Below, piece by piece: positions 8,237-16,175 of a DNA stretch of 64,000 nucleotides (position 1 is the first letter of the stretch; each line of letters starts with the position of its first letter). The notes under the pieces are model-generated. The model saw only the letters and a list, made by a program, of their open reading frames with translations, had not been told where the DNA came from and searched no databases. This DNA is from Pseudomonas sp. Fl4BN1 (GTDB lineage: Bacteria > Pseudomonadota > Gammaproteobacteria > Pseudomonadales > Pseudomonadaceae), in the NCBI RefSeq assembly GCF_009908285.1, contig NZ_JAAARM010000005.1, positions 186,001 to 250,000 on the forward strand, given 5' to 3'. A program made the translations under genes and the position numbers.

Positions 8237-9556
8237 ATGTTATTCAACCGTCACAACAAGACCATCGATTCCCAGCGCCAAACCATCACCGAACAAGCGC
8301 GCATGCTGGACGCTATCGACCGCTCCATGGCCGTGATCGAGTTCGATCTGCAGGGCAACGTACTGCGCGCCAACGACAACTTCCTCAAGACCCTGGGTTA
8401 TCGAGAAGATCAAGTGATCGGCCAACCCCATCGCCTGTTCTGCACCCCGGAATACGCCCGCAGCAGTGACTATCAGCAACTGTGGGCGCGCCTGAAAGAC
8501 GGCCGCTTCGAATCGAGGACCTTTGAGCGCCTCGGCAGCACCGGGCAGAGCCTGTGGCTGGAAGCCAGCTACAACCCCATTCGGGACGAATCCGGCGCGG
8601 TATACAAAGTAGTCAAGTACGCACTCGACGTCACCGCCAAGGTGCAAGCGGAAGTCGAGGCCCGGAGCAAACTGGAAGCCATTGACCGGGCAATGGCGGT
8701 AATCGAATTCAACCTCGACGGCAGCATCATCAGCGCCAACGCCAACTTCCTCAGCCGCACGGGCTACAGCCTGAACGAAATCCTGGGCAAACATCACCGG
8801 ATGTTCTGCAAACCCGACCTGGTCAACAGCAGCGCCTACCAGGACTTCTGGAGCCGCCTGAACAAGGGCGAGTTCTTCAACGGCCAGTTCGAACGGATCG
8901 ACAAGCACAGACGCACACTGTGGCTGGAAGCCAACTACAACCCGGTCTACGACGCCAGCGGGCGCCTGTACAAGGTGGTCAAGTACGCTGCCGACGTTAC
9001 CCTGCAGGTGGAAAAACACGAGCAGGACGCCCAAAGCGCGAGCCAGGCTTATCACATCTCGGTCGAAACCCGTAAAGTCGCCGAGCAAGGCACCGGGGTG
9101 ATCCAGCAGGCCGCCAGCGAAATGCGCCAGATCGCCGATAACATCGAAGACTCCTCATCGCTGATCGCCAAACTCGGTGAACGCTCCGAGCAGATCACCG
9201 CGATCGTCAACACCATCCGCGCGATTGCCGACCAGACCAACCTGCTGGCCCTCAACGCTGCCATCGAGGCCGCCCGGGCCGGGGAGCAGGGTCGCGGCTT
9301 TGCCGTGGTGGCCGATGAAGTCCGGCAACTGGCCTCACGCACCAGTGGCTCGACGGCGGAAATTTCCAGCATGATCGAGATGATCCAGAACGAAACGCTG
9401 CAAGCCATCAAGAGCATGGATGGCACCCGTGAGCGGGCGGCCAAGGGTGTCCAGTTGGCGGATCAGGCCGGTACGGTGATCCTGCAGATTCGCGATGGAG
9501 CCAGTGATGCGGTGCAGGCTGTGAGCATGTTCGCCGGCGCACGCAGCACACCCTGA
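8237..9556 (+). CDS. Cytoplasmic PAS-PAS methyl-accepting chemotaxis protein, BdlA/Aer-like
   Basis: A 439-aa soluble chemoreceptor: two tandem PAS domains (about residues 25-140 and 147-262), each with MAVIEF, NFL..GY, a HR-FC segment and LWLEA-YNP, then a short MCP signalling domain with the conserved hairpin tip ([20 protein letters not shown]) near residue 340. There is no membrane segment, HAMP domain or C-terminal CheR-docking pentapeptide. BdlA of P. aeruginosa, needed for biofilm dispersion, has this plan. PAS domains here probably bind haem, flavin or a small ligand; which one is not visible. A paralogue of the same length and layout is at 56474-57793. The cyclase upstream suggests a shared c-di-GMP/biofilm theme, but that is inference. 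Confidence 0.9.
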   Translation: MLFNRHNKTIDSQRQTITEQARMLDAIDRSMAVIEFDLQGNVLRANDNFLKTLGYREDQVIGQPHRLFCTPEYARSSDYQQLWARLKDGRFESRTFERLGSTGQSLWLEASYNPIRDESGAVYKVVKYALDVTAKVQAEVEARSKLEAIDRAMAVIEFNLDGSIISANANFLSRTGYSLNEILGKHHRMFCKPDLVNSSAYQDFWSRLNKGEFFNGQFERIDKHRRTLWLEANYNPVYDASGRLYKVVKYAADVTLQVEKHEQDAQSASQAYHISVETRKVAEQGTGVIQQAASEMRQIADNIEDSSSLIAKLGERSEQITAIVNTIRAIADQTNLLALNAAIEAARAGEQGRGFAVVADEVRQLASRTSGSTAEISSMIEMIQNETLQAIKSMDGTRERAAKGVQLADQAGTVILQIRDGASDAVQAVSMFAGARSTP

Positions 9557-9643
9557 GGATCACTTTCCGCAGGTCGACAGTGCCCCCGGGCCGAGCCTCG
9601 GGGCTATAGTGAGCCAACGTCCCAGAGCCTGGCGGAGGCCATC

Positions 9644-10170
9644 ATGAGTTCCAGCGACACCCCGGAAAAAACCGACCCGGTCATCGACCATCTGCGCTTT
9701 CACCGCGCCCACGCCCACCTGGCAACGACAGCTTTGCCTTGAAGGCCGAAGCCTTTGCACGGTTCTTCGGCACCCCGACCTTTCTCGGCGCGCAAACCCT
9801 GATCGTGGTGGTCTGGATCGCCCTGAACCTGGCTGGAGTCACCCAGTTCGACGTCTATCCCTTCATCCTCCTGAACCTGGCTTTCAGCCTGCAAGCGGCC
9901 TACGCCGCCCCGCTGATTCTCCTGGCCCAGACTCGCCAGGCAGCCCGGGACAAGGCCCAAGCTGACGCGGATGCGCAACACCGAGAAGCCCTGGCCGTTG
10001 CCAACAGCGAGCGCCAGGCCCAGGCGGCACAGACCACCACACAACTGATGGCTCTGCTGGAACAGAACACCCGCCTGACGGAAATGACCAAAGAACTGAC
10101 CGAACGCATCGAGACCCTCACCAGCGAAATGCACGAGCACTTCGTGCGCAAGGATCCACCGCAGGCCTGA
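9644..10170 (+). pseudogene. DUF1003 membrane protein gene, frameshifted near the 5' end
   Basis: The ATG at 9644 opens a frame reading MSSSDTPEKTDPVIDHLRF and ending at a TGA around 9740 after AHAHL. From 9721 a second frame reads GNDSFALKAEAFARFFGTPT and runs to 10170 as a complete DUF1003 body: two membrane helices, the NLAFSLQAAYAAPLILLAQ signature, then a coiled-coil tail. The two pieces are one protein whose frames are offset: one base (modulo 3) is missing at about 9719-9721. A downstream TTG at 9739 could start the second frame but would drop the conserved N-terminus. DUF1003 proteins are inner-membrane proteins of unknown role. Either a true inactivating deletion or a sequencing error. 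Confidence 0.75.
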
Positions 10171-10175
10171 GGACT

Positions 10176-11054
10176 TCAGGCCCAACGCAAGTGGCGCCCC
10201 AGCTCATCGAACAGCGTCACCACCGAGCGCAGGGCCCGACAGTCCGGACGGGTCAGCAGCCACAGGGCTGTTTCATGACCCACAGGCTCGCCCAACGCTT
10301 CCAGTCCGCCGCTGCCAACCAGAAAGTCCGGCAGCGCGGCAACACCCAGGCCGGCACGCACCAGCTCGGTTACCGACAACATGCTGTTGCAACGGTAGCT
10401 GGGCTGTACGCCGGGCCACTGCTGGCGACGCCAGGCCACGGTGGGGTGATCGGGAAGAAAGTCATCCGGCGCTATCCACGCCACGTGCGACAGATCGCTG
10501 CAATCGACTCGTTGCCGGTACGCCGGGCTGGCGCACACGCGATATGACACCGCGCCCAGGCAGCGCCCCACCAGATGCTCGGGCGGTGTCGCGGTCAGGC
10601 GTACGGCAATATCCGCATCGCGCCGGTTGAGATTGGCGAAATCGTTGGAGGTACACAGCTCGATAACCAGCGCCGGATACTGCGGCATGAACTGCGCCAG
10701 GGCCGGTAGCAACAGGCCTTGCAACACCGAGTCGGTACAGGTCAGGCGTACTGTACCGCTGATCACCTCACCGCCCTGGGCCACACCGATCCGCGCTGCA
10801 TCCAGGGCCTGCTCTGCCTGCTCGGCCTGCTGCGCCAAGGCCTGGGCCAGGCTGCTGGGCAGATAGCCAGCGCGACTCTTGTCGAACAGTTGCTGACCGA
10901 GCCCGGCTTCAAGCCGGCGCACGGCACGAAACACCGTCGAGACATCGACCTTGAGCAGGGCTGCAGCCCGGGCCAGGGAGCCGCCACGGACCAGGGCGAG
11001 AATCAGCGACAGGTCGGGATAGTCCAATTGATAGTGCGTGGCTGCATTGATCAC
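10176..11054 (-). CDS. LysR-family transcriptional regulator
   Basis: About 292 aa. The HTH is DLSLILALVRGGSLARAA with VDVSTVFRAVRRLEAGLG, followed by a substrate-binding domain with TCTDSVLQGLLLPAL and MLSVTELVRAGLGVAALP. The start is uncertain: there is no good ribosome site, and GTG at 11054, TTG at 11027 and TTG at 11090 are all in frame. I exclude 11090 because it falls in a direct repeat that looks like the regulator's own operator; 11027 would give the family-typical start just before DYPDLS. It is divergent from the amidotransferase-like/monooxygenase pair and is its probable regulator. Confidence 0.85.
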   Translation of the reverse strand: MINAATHYQLDYPDLSLILALVRGGSLARAAALLKVDVSTVFRAVRRLEAGLGQQLFDKSRAGYLPSSLAQALAQQAEQAEQALDAARIGVAQGGEVISGTVRLTCTDSVLQGLLLPALAQFMPQYPALVIELCTSNDFANLNRRDADIAVRLTATPPEHLVGRCLGAVSYRVCASPAYRQRVDCSDLSHVAWIAPDDFLPDHPTVAWRRQQWPGVQPSYRCNSMLSVTELVRAGLGVAALPDFLVGSGGLEALGEPVGHETALWLLTRPDCRALRSVVTLFDELGRHLRWA

Positions 11055-11058
11055 TTGG

Positions 11059-11091
11059 GTAAACGCCAATATTGATTGCGTAAGCGCCAAT
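11059..11091. promoter_or_regulatory. Tandem direct repeat, probable LysR operator
   Basis: GTAAACGCCAAT (11059-11070) and GTAAGCGCCAAT (11080-11091) differ at one base and are spaced by 21 bp, two helical turns. A TATAGT -10-like hexamer follows for the rightward gene. Position between divergent genes and spacing fit a cooperative regulator site. Confidence 0.5.
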
Positions 11092-11142
11092 CTATAGTGG
11101 CCTCAGGCAATCGACAAGTCAGCGCCATAACGGGAGAGCCCC

Positions 11143-11862
11143 ATGCACGCACGCGTACCGACACCAACCATCCGTATCGCCTTGGTGGGGGATTATGATC
11201 CGCAGATCACCGCGCACCAGGCGATTCCCCTGGCCCTCGATCGGGCTGCTGCCGACATCGGGATTCGTGTGGATTACCAGTGGCTGGCCACCCAGGCGCT
11301 GACCCACGAAGAACAGCTGGAAGGCTTCGATGGCATCTGGTGCGTACCTGGCAGCCCCTATCTGAATATCCATGGGGCACTGCTGGCGATCCGCCTGGCG
11401 CGGGAACAGCAACGCCCCTTCCTTGGCACCTGCGGCGGCTTTCAACACGCGGTTCTGGAATACGCTCGCAACGTGCTGGGCTGGGCCGATGCCGAACACG
11501 GCGAGATCGCGCCCGACGCCGAGCGAGTGCTGCTTACTCCCTTGAGCTGCGCCCTGGTGGAGGCCCACGACCAGATTCGACTGCAAGCCGGCAGCCGCAT
11601 CGCCAGGGCCTACGGCACCCAAGACATCGAGGAGGGTTATCGCTGCCGCTACGGGGTCAACCCGGACTTCGCCGGGCCCTTGCTCAGCGGCGCCCTGCGC
11701 CCCAGTGGCCATGATCAGGCCGGTGACTTGCGGGCCGTGGAACTGGATGGCCATCCGTTCTTCATCGCCACCCTGTTTCAACCCGAGCGTGCTGCCCTCC
11801 AGGGGTGCACGCCGCCCCTGACCACCGCCTTGCTCACCGCCTGCCTGGAGGCGCGCACGTGA
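11143..11862 (+). CDS. CTP synthase C-terminal-related class I amidotransferase-like protein
   Basis: A 239-aa protein with the fold of a class I glutamine amidotransferase domain, closest to the glutaminase half of CTP synthase: IRIALVGDYDP at the start, GIWCVPGSPY, and the nucleophile elbow FLGTCGGFQHAVLEYARNVLG (Cys97). The C-terminal motif that normally reads HPE is FQPE here (Gln213, Glu215), so the catalytic histidine of the Cys-His-Glu triad appears missing. That argues against ordinary glutaminase activity. There is no synthetase half. The gene overlaps the following monooxygenase start (GTGA), so the two are translated together. Biological role unknown. Confidence 0.8.
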   Translation: MHARVPTPTIRIALVGDYDPQITAHQAIPLALDRAAADIGIRVDYQWLATQALTHEEQLEGFDGIWCVPGSPYLNIHGALLAIRLAREQQRPFLGTCGGFQHAVLEYARNVLGWADAEHGEIAPDAERVLLTPLSCALVEAHDQIRLQAGSRIARAYGTQDIEEGYRCRYGVNPDFAGPLLSGALRPSGHDQAGDLRAVELDGHPFFIATLFQPERAALQGCTPPLTTALLTACLEART

Positions 11863-12182
11863 TCGGCCAGACACCCGCCCTGCCCTACTACGCGGTGATC
11901 TTCAGCTCCAAGCGACGCGAAGCGGATTCCGCCTACGACCAGGCAGCCGCACGCATGGTCGAGCTGGCCCGCCAGCAACCGGGGTTTCTCGGGGTCGAAT
12001 CGGCACGGGGCGAGGATGGTTTCGGTATCACGGTGTCCTACTGGGACAGTGAAGCGGCAATCCGTGCCTGGAAGCATCACGCCGAACACAGCACCACCCG
12101 CGAGCGTGGTCGCGTCGACTGGTACACCTACTTTCATACCCGGGTGAGCAAGGTCGAACGCGCCTACAGCTTCGGCGTGTAA
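11859..12182 (+). CDS. Antibiotic biosynthesis monooxygenase (ABM) domain protein
   Basis: A 107-aa dimeric alpha+beta-barrel protein. PYYAVIFSSKR, MVELARQQPGFLGVESARG and VSYWDSEAAIRAWKHHAEH are the family hallmarks; relatives oxidise quinols or degrade haem without a cofactor, but many have no known substrate. GTG at 11859 is chosen because it overlaps the upstream stop (GTGA) and follows GGAGG by eight bases. The in-frame start at 11805 would lie inside the upstream gene and add unrelated residues. It forms an operon with the amidotransferase-like gene. Confidence 0.85.
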   Translation: MIGQTPALPYYAVIFSSKRREADSAYDQAAARMVELARQQPGFLGVESARGEDGFGITVSYWDSEAAIRAWKHHAEHSTTRERGRVDWYTYFHTRVSKVERAYSFGV

Positions 12183-12231
12183 GGCAAGACCCTGAGCCAC
12201 CGGAGACAGCGGTTCAGGGTCAAGAATGGCG

Positions 12232-12567
12232 TCAGCCCTCGGCGGTCGACAACAGATTGCGCACGGCCTGGATTTCCGGCAGGTCGCTGCGGCGCATGTA
12301 CACCCGCAACGGTTCGCTGATATTGATCCGGTCGTCGATATTCTGATCCAGCAGCAACTGGATCTGCTCGCGCTTGAGGCTCATGGCCTGATCGGAAACC
12401 GGCGCCCAGACAAATTCGTTGGCCGGCACTATGGCGTCGTCGGCCACATCCATGCCGAAGGAGTCTTCGCTGAAACGCACGATGTAGCGCCCGCTCTTGC
12501 GATTGAAGCCGACAAAGCCCTTGAGCTGATCGGCAGCCTGGCAGATGAGTTCGGAGGTGATGCTCAT
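12232..12567 (-). CDS. DUF2025 family protein
   Basis: A 111-aa soluble protein that I recognise as the pseudomonad DUF2025 family (PA1123-like): SELICQAADQLKGFVGFNRK, YIVRFSEDSFGMDV and the tail YMRRSDLPEIQAVRNLL. No function is known. ATG at 12567 is chosen over an in-frame one four codons upstream because family members begin MSITS. It is convergent with the ABM operon; a 7+4-bp hairpin at 12189-12220 lies between them and may end one or both transcripts. Confidence 0.85.
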   Translation of the reverse strand: MSITSELICQAADQLKGFVGFNRKSGRYIVRFSEDSFGMDVADDAIVPANEFVWAPVSDQAMSLKREQIQLLLDQNIDDRINISEPLRVYMRRSDLPEIQAVRNLLSTAEG

Positions 12568-12812
12568 GGTAAACCTCACTGTGAGTCCCGCAGGACTGGT
12601 GATCGATGGTCTACACGCGAGGCAAGGAAAAAACTCTTTTCAGGCTTCCCTCTGATGGGGAAACTGCAGCGCCCAAGAGTACTGCAAAGCACCGGAAAAA
12701 ACCCTCAAACCTGTAAATGAGAGGGATTTATATCGCTGCGCAGATAGCACAAGCGTCATTGAGTTGCTAAAAGATATCTCCTTGTACTTGCCTCCACGAA
12801 AGGATTTCGAGC

Positions 12813-13940
12813 ATGCCAGCAACCTTCACCCCTTGTGCCCTGATACTGGGCCTGATGCTCGGTTGCGGCCTGGCCCAAGCCTCTGAACAGCCTGATCCAG
12901 ATGCTCTCGCGGCCCGCCAGGGGATCCCGCAGCCGGCCGTGATCGCCCACCGTGGAGCCTCCTTCGACGCCCCCGAATCCACTGCAGCCTCCTACCGTCT
13001 GGCCCGCGATCTGGGCGCCGACTACCTGGAGATGGACCTGCAGCGCAGCAAAGACGGCGTGCTCTTCGCCCTGCACGACAACAACCTGCAACGCACCACC
13101 GATGTGGCGCAGAAATTCCCCGAGCGCAAGGACAGCCCGGCCAACGCCTTCACCATGGCCGAGCTGAAAACCCTCGACGCCGGCAGTTGGTTCAACCACG
13201 CCCACCCGGATCGTGCCCGGCCAGGTTTTGCCGGCCTGAAGATCCTCACCCTGGATGAAATCATCGACATCGCCCAGGGTAATCCGCAGCACAAGCCCGG
13301 GCTCTACATCGAAACCAAGGAGCCCCAGCTGTTCCCCGGCATCGAGCACGAACTCAAGGAAAAACTCCAGGACCGCGGCTGGCTGAGCCCGGCCGGTTCC
13401 AAGTTGGCGAAAAGCGAACTGGCGGTGGGCCAGGGCAAAGGCAAGGTGGTGTTGCAGACCTTCGACAAACACAGCCTGGAGTTGCTGCACAAGGAAATGC
13501 CCAAGGTGCCAAAAGTCCTGCTGCTGTGGGTCGGCGCCGGCAGCATCGAACCGGCCTCCGGCCAGACCTTCGCCAACAGCGGCGAAACCGACAAGGCCGT
13601 GTTCTACGCCAAGCAGCAACCCAAGGACCAGGCCGAGTTCAAGCGCTGGGTCGACTACGCCAAGGCCCAGGGCGCCATTGGCACTGGCCCCTCTGCAGCC
13701 CTGGCAGCAGGAGGCGACCAGAGCTACTCGGACCTGGTGCAACCCTGGATGAATCGATACACCCACGACCAGGGCCTGCTGGTGCACGTCTACACCATCG
13801 ACGAGCCCGTGGACTTCCAGAAAGTCATGGACGCCGGGGTCGATGGCGTCTTCACCAACCGCAGCGCCGAACTGCTCAAGTACTTCAAGCGCCCGGCCAC
13901 AGCCAGCGTTGCCCAACTGCTGGAGGCCAGCGGTTACTGA
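12813..13940 (+). CDS. glpQ: Periplasmic glycerophosphodiester phosphodiesterase
   Basis: A 375-aa secreted enzyme that hydrolyses glycerophosphodiesters to glycerol-3-phosphate and an alcohol. A signal peptide (hydrophobic ALILGLMLGCGLAQA, cleavage near residue 24) is followed by the GDPD barrel: VIAHRGASFDAPEST with the catalytic His, YLEMDLQRSKDG with the metal-binding Glu/Asp, FALHDNNLQRTTD with the second His, and YIETKEP. Length and layout match GlpQ. AAGGA precedes the ATG. The AraC gene begins on the base after its stop, so they are one unit. No convincing Pho box was seen in the 230-bp gap upstream. Confidence 0.93.
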   Translation: MPATFTPCALILGLMLGCGLAQASEQPDPDALAARQGIPQPAVIAHRGASFDAPESTAASYRLARDLGADYLEMDLQRSKDGVLFALHDNNLQRTTDVAQKFPERKDSPANAFTMAELKTLDAGSWFNHAHPDRARPGFAGLKILTLDEIIDIAQGNPQHKPGLYIETKEPQLFPGIEHELKEKLQDRGWLSPAGSKLAKSELAVGQGKGKVVLQTFDKHSLELLHKEMPKVPKVLLLWVGAGSIEPASGQTFANSGETDKAVFYAKQQPKDQAEFKRWVDYAKAQGAIGTGPSAALAAGGDQSYSDLVQPWMNRYTHDQGLLVHVYTIDEPVDFQKVMDAGVDGVFTNRSAELLKYFKRPATASVAQLLEASGY

Positions 13941-14621
13941 ATGTCCCTCTCACCCTGGAGCGGCGAGCTCTGGTTGGGCCATGACTTTGGCCTGATCCAC
14001 GGAACCATGGGGTGCACTGCACCCCATGCCCACTACGCCCATCAACTGATCATCGCGCCCGAGCAGCCGGTCACGCTGGAGCTAGATGGCACCCGGCAAA
14101 CCGGCCATTACCTGTTTATCGAAGCCTTGCACCGCCACGCGATCATCCAGGCCCCCGATCGGGTCTTCACGGTCTATGCCGAGCCACTGCTGCTGACTGC
14201 CGAAAGCTTGCAGATGGCTGTCCGCGACGCGGCCCCCTCATTGCCCGGCCTGGAAGCGGCGTTGCGCCGCTGCCCACGCCAGCCCATTGCCGACCACCGT
14301 GTCGCCAGGGCGCTGATGGCGCTGGACACCGCACCGGGCGACAAGGTTGCGGCCACGCAACTGGCCGTTCAGGCGAATGTGTCCCTGAGCCAGCTGGAAA
14401 GGCTGTTCGCCCGTGATGTCGGCCTACCGGTACGGCGCCTGGTGCTATGGAGGCGCTTGCGCCTGGCCATGGCCCTGTTGCTGGGGGGCCAAGCCATTAC
14501 CCAGGCGGCTCACGGTGCCGGGTTCGCCGACACCGCGCATTTCTGCCGTACCTTGAAGGCACTGTTCGGCGTCACGGCCAGCCAGGCGTTGAAAACCCTC
14601 AGGCCCCGCCTGCTGGATTGA
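13941..14621 (+). CDS. AraC-family transcriptional regulator
   Basis: A 226-aa protein with a small cupin-like sensor (HAHYAHQLIIAPEQPVTL) and a C-terminal AraC double HTH (VSLSQLERLFARDVGLPVRR, then AAHGAGFADTAHFCRTLKAL). The start codon directly abuts the glpQ stop, implying coupled expression; it may report on a lipid-derived head group, but that is inference. The 3' end overlaps the convergent hydroxylase gene by 23 bp. Confidence 0.85.
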   Translation: MSLSPWSGELWLGHDFGLIHGTMGCTAPHAHYAHQLIIAPEQPVTLELDGTRQTGHYLFIEALHRHAIIQAPDRVFTVYAEPLLLTAESLQMAVRDAAPSLPGLEAALRRCPRQPIADHRVARALMALDTAPGDKVAATQLAVQANVSLSQLERLFARDVGLPVRRLVLWRRLRLAMALLLGGQAITQAAHGAGFADTAHFCRTLKALFGVTASQALKTLRPRLLD

Positions 14622-15510
14622 CCCGGCGACGCAGCGCTTCGGGCACCTTGGGTTCTGGCGTGTAGCGCGGGGTCTTGAACGGCTCCAGTAACTGCGGCCA
14701 GTAATCGACGGGATAATCCGCACGGCTGCCGATGCCCAGGTCACCCTGGCGCATCGAGTAGTCGTCCCGATAGAACGCGGTGCCCAACAACCAGTCCCAG
14801 AGATTGAAGAACAGGCCGAAATTCACATCCCCGGCGCGTCCGTACTTCATATGGTGGAAACGATGCAGCGGCGCCCAGGCGAACACCCACCGCAGAGGCC
14901 CCAGGCGCATATCGACATTGGAATGCTGCAACAGCAATTGAATGGCGATGGCCAGGGCCAGCAATTGTGCCACCGGCAGTGGAATGCCCAGCACCAGCAG
15001 CGGCAGCAATCCCGCCGAAGCCTCCAGTAGCTGGTGCAGGGGATGCTTGAGCAAACCGTTGAAGCCGTACATGCGCAGCACACTGTGATGCACCGCATGC
15101 AAGCGCCAGAGCCAGGCCCAGCGATGGCTGGCGTAATGAGCCAGAGTAATACCGCAATCGGCGATCACTATCGCCAGCAGCAACTGCCCCCAGAGCGGCC
15201 AATCCTGGGGCCACAACCCCTCATGACCAAGCAGCGCCACCAGCCCCGGCAGCGCCAGCAGGCCCACGACGTTCAGGCTCTCATTGACCAGGGCATGCAG
15301 AATGTCCCGCAGCCGATCGCCCTGGGCGCGGTTCCAGACAGGCTCGTAAGGCAAGCCCCACTCAGCCAGGAATGACACTCCAAGCGCCACTATGAACAAC
15401 AGCAACAACCCGCCAGGGAAGGTCTTGCCCCCACTCATCAACCACAGACCCGTGCCGATGAACCCGCCAAAGAACAAGGGGGCGTACAACCACGCAAGCA
15501 TTCGTTTCAT
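14599..15510 (-). CDS. Sterol desaturase / fatty acid hydroxylase family protein
   Basis: A 303-aa integral membrane di-iron oxygenase. The histidine clusters are in place: HYASH, then RLHAVHHS, then HRFHHMKYG, within a helical bundle of four to six hydrophobic segments. Members hydroxylate or desaturate fatty acyl chains, carotenoids or sterols; in Pseudomonas the lipid target is usually unknown. The ATG at 15510 has AGGAGA upstream. A PmrA-like box lies 87 bp upstream, shared with the divergent PepSY gene, which would fit a membrane-remodelling role. Confidence 0.88.
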   Translation of the reverse strand: MKRMLAWLYAPLFFGGFIGTGLWLMSGGKTFPGGLLLLFIVALGVSFLAEWGLPYEPVWNRAQGDRLRDILHALVNESLNVVGLLALPGLVALLGHEGLWPQDWPLWGQLLLAIVIADCGITLAHYASHRWAWLWRLHAVHHSVLRMYGFNGLLKHPLHQLLEASAGLLPLLVLGIPLPVAQLLALAIAIQLLLQHSNVDMRLGPLRWVFAWAPLHRFHHMKYGRAGDVNFGLFFNLWDWLLGTAFYRDDYSMRQGDLGIGSRADYPVDYWPQLLEPFKTPRYTPEPKVPEALRRRVNPAGGA

Positions 15511-15596
15511 CCACGTTGTCTCCTGTAGAGGGAGACGCCAGCTTGCGGCTGGCCCCGGCTTCCTGGCTTGAACAAACGGCGCAAAGCGTGACCTGA

Positions 15597-15613
15597 ATTA
15601 AGGGTGAATTAAG
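15597..15613. promoter_or_regulatory. PmrA/QseB-like direct-repeat box
   Basis: ATTAAG-GGTGA-ATTAAG reads CTTAAT-N5-CTTAAT on the opposite strand, the consensus of PmrA/QseB-type response regulators. It is in the divergent promoter between the membrane hydroxylase (15510) and the PepSY gene (15667). Assignment rests on the consensus only. Confidence 0.5.
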
Positions 15614-15666
15614 TTGCAGCGACTAACCTGTGCCCATCGAAACCCATCACCTCAAGGAAGCAACCC

Positions 15667-15984
15667 ATGACCAAGTTCTCCGCTCTGTTTGCCGCTGCCG
15701 CCCTAACCCTGACTGCCGGCCTGGCCCAGGCCGATGTGCGTCCGGACCTGATCCCGGGCCTGATCAAGTCCGGCGCCATCATGGATCTGGAAAAGCTCAA
15801 CCAGACCGCCCTGGCCCAGCACCCCGGCACCACTGCTGCCAGCATTACCGACACCGAGCTGGAGCAGACCGCCACCGGCGCCTACGTCTATCAAGTGGAA
15901 CTGCGTGACAGCAAAGGCATCGAGTGGGACGTGGACCTGGACGCCAAGACCGGCAAGGTCCTGAGCAACAAGCAAGACAAGTAA
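15667..15984 (+). CDS. Secreted PepSY-domain protein
   Basis: A 105-aa periplasmic protein with a signal peptide (ALFAAAALTLTAGLAQA, cleavage near residue 22) and one PepSY domain (LEKLNQTALAQHPGTTAASI, YVYQVELRDSKGIEWDVDLDAKTGKV). Single PepSY proteins are thought to bind peptides or modulate envelope proteases or sensor kinases, and in pseudomonads they are often under PmrAB-like control. That fits the box at 15597-15613. It ends at a strong terminator. Confidence 0.85.
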   Translation: MTKFSALFAAAALTLTAGLAQADVRPDLIPGLIKSGAIMDLEKLNQTALAQHPGTTAASITDTELEQTATGAYVYQVELRDSKGIEWDVDLDAKTGKVLSNKQDK

Positions 15985-16002
15985 GCCACCCCCGGCACAA
16001 CG

Positions 16003-16040
16003 GCCGCGTCCCTGTTACAGGGGACGCGGCGGTTTTTTTT
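16003..16040 (+). terminator. Intrinsic terminator of the PepSY gene
   Basis: A GC-rich stem (GCCGCGTCCCTG paired with CAGGGGACGCGGC, one bulged base) is followed by a run of eight T. Confidence 0.88.
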
Positions 16041-16175
16041 AGCCCGCTGGAAAATCGCCGCCAGCAACAAATTTCTCGCCAGGCCCCAGGTATCTGCCCC
16101 CTGTCGCGCCCGGCTCGCTAGAATCATCCAGGCCGTCGACGCAGCAGGGCGTCGAGATTCCATGCAGAGACAGAA

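Noticed and set aside
12189..12220. Hairpin between the ABM and DUF2025 genes as a terminator
   Set aside because: The 7+4-bp stem is imperfect and lacks a T-run; mentioned with the DUF2025 gene but not called.
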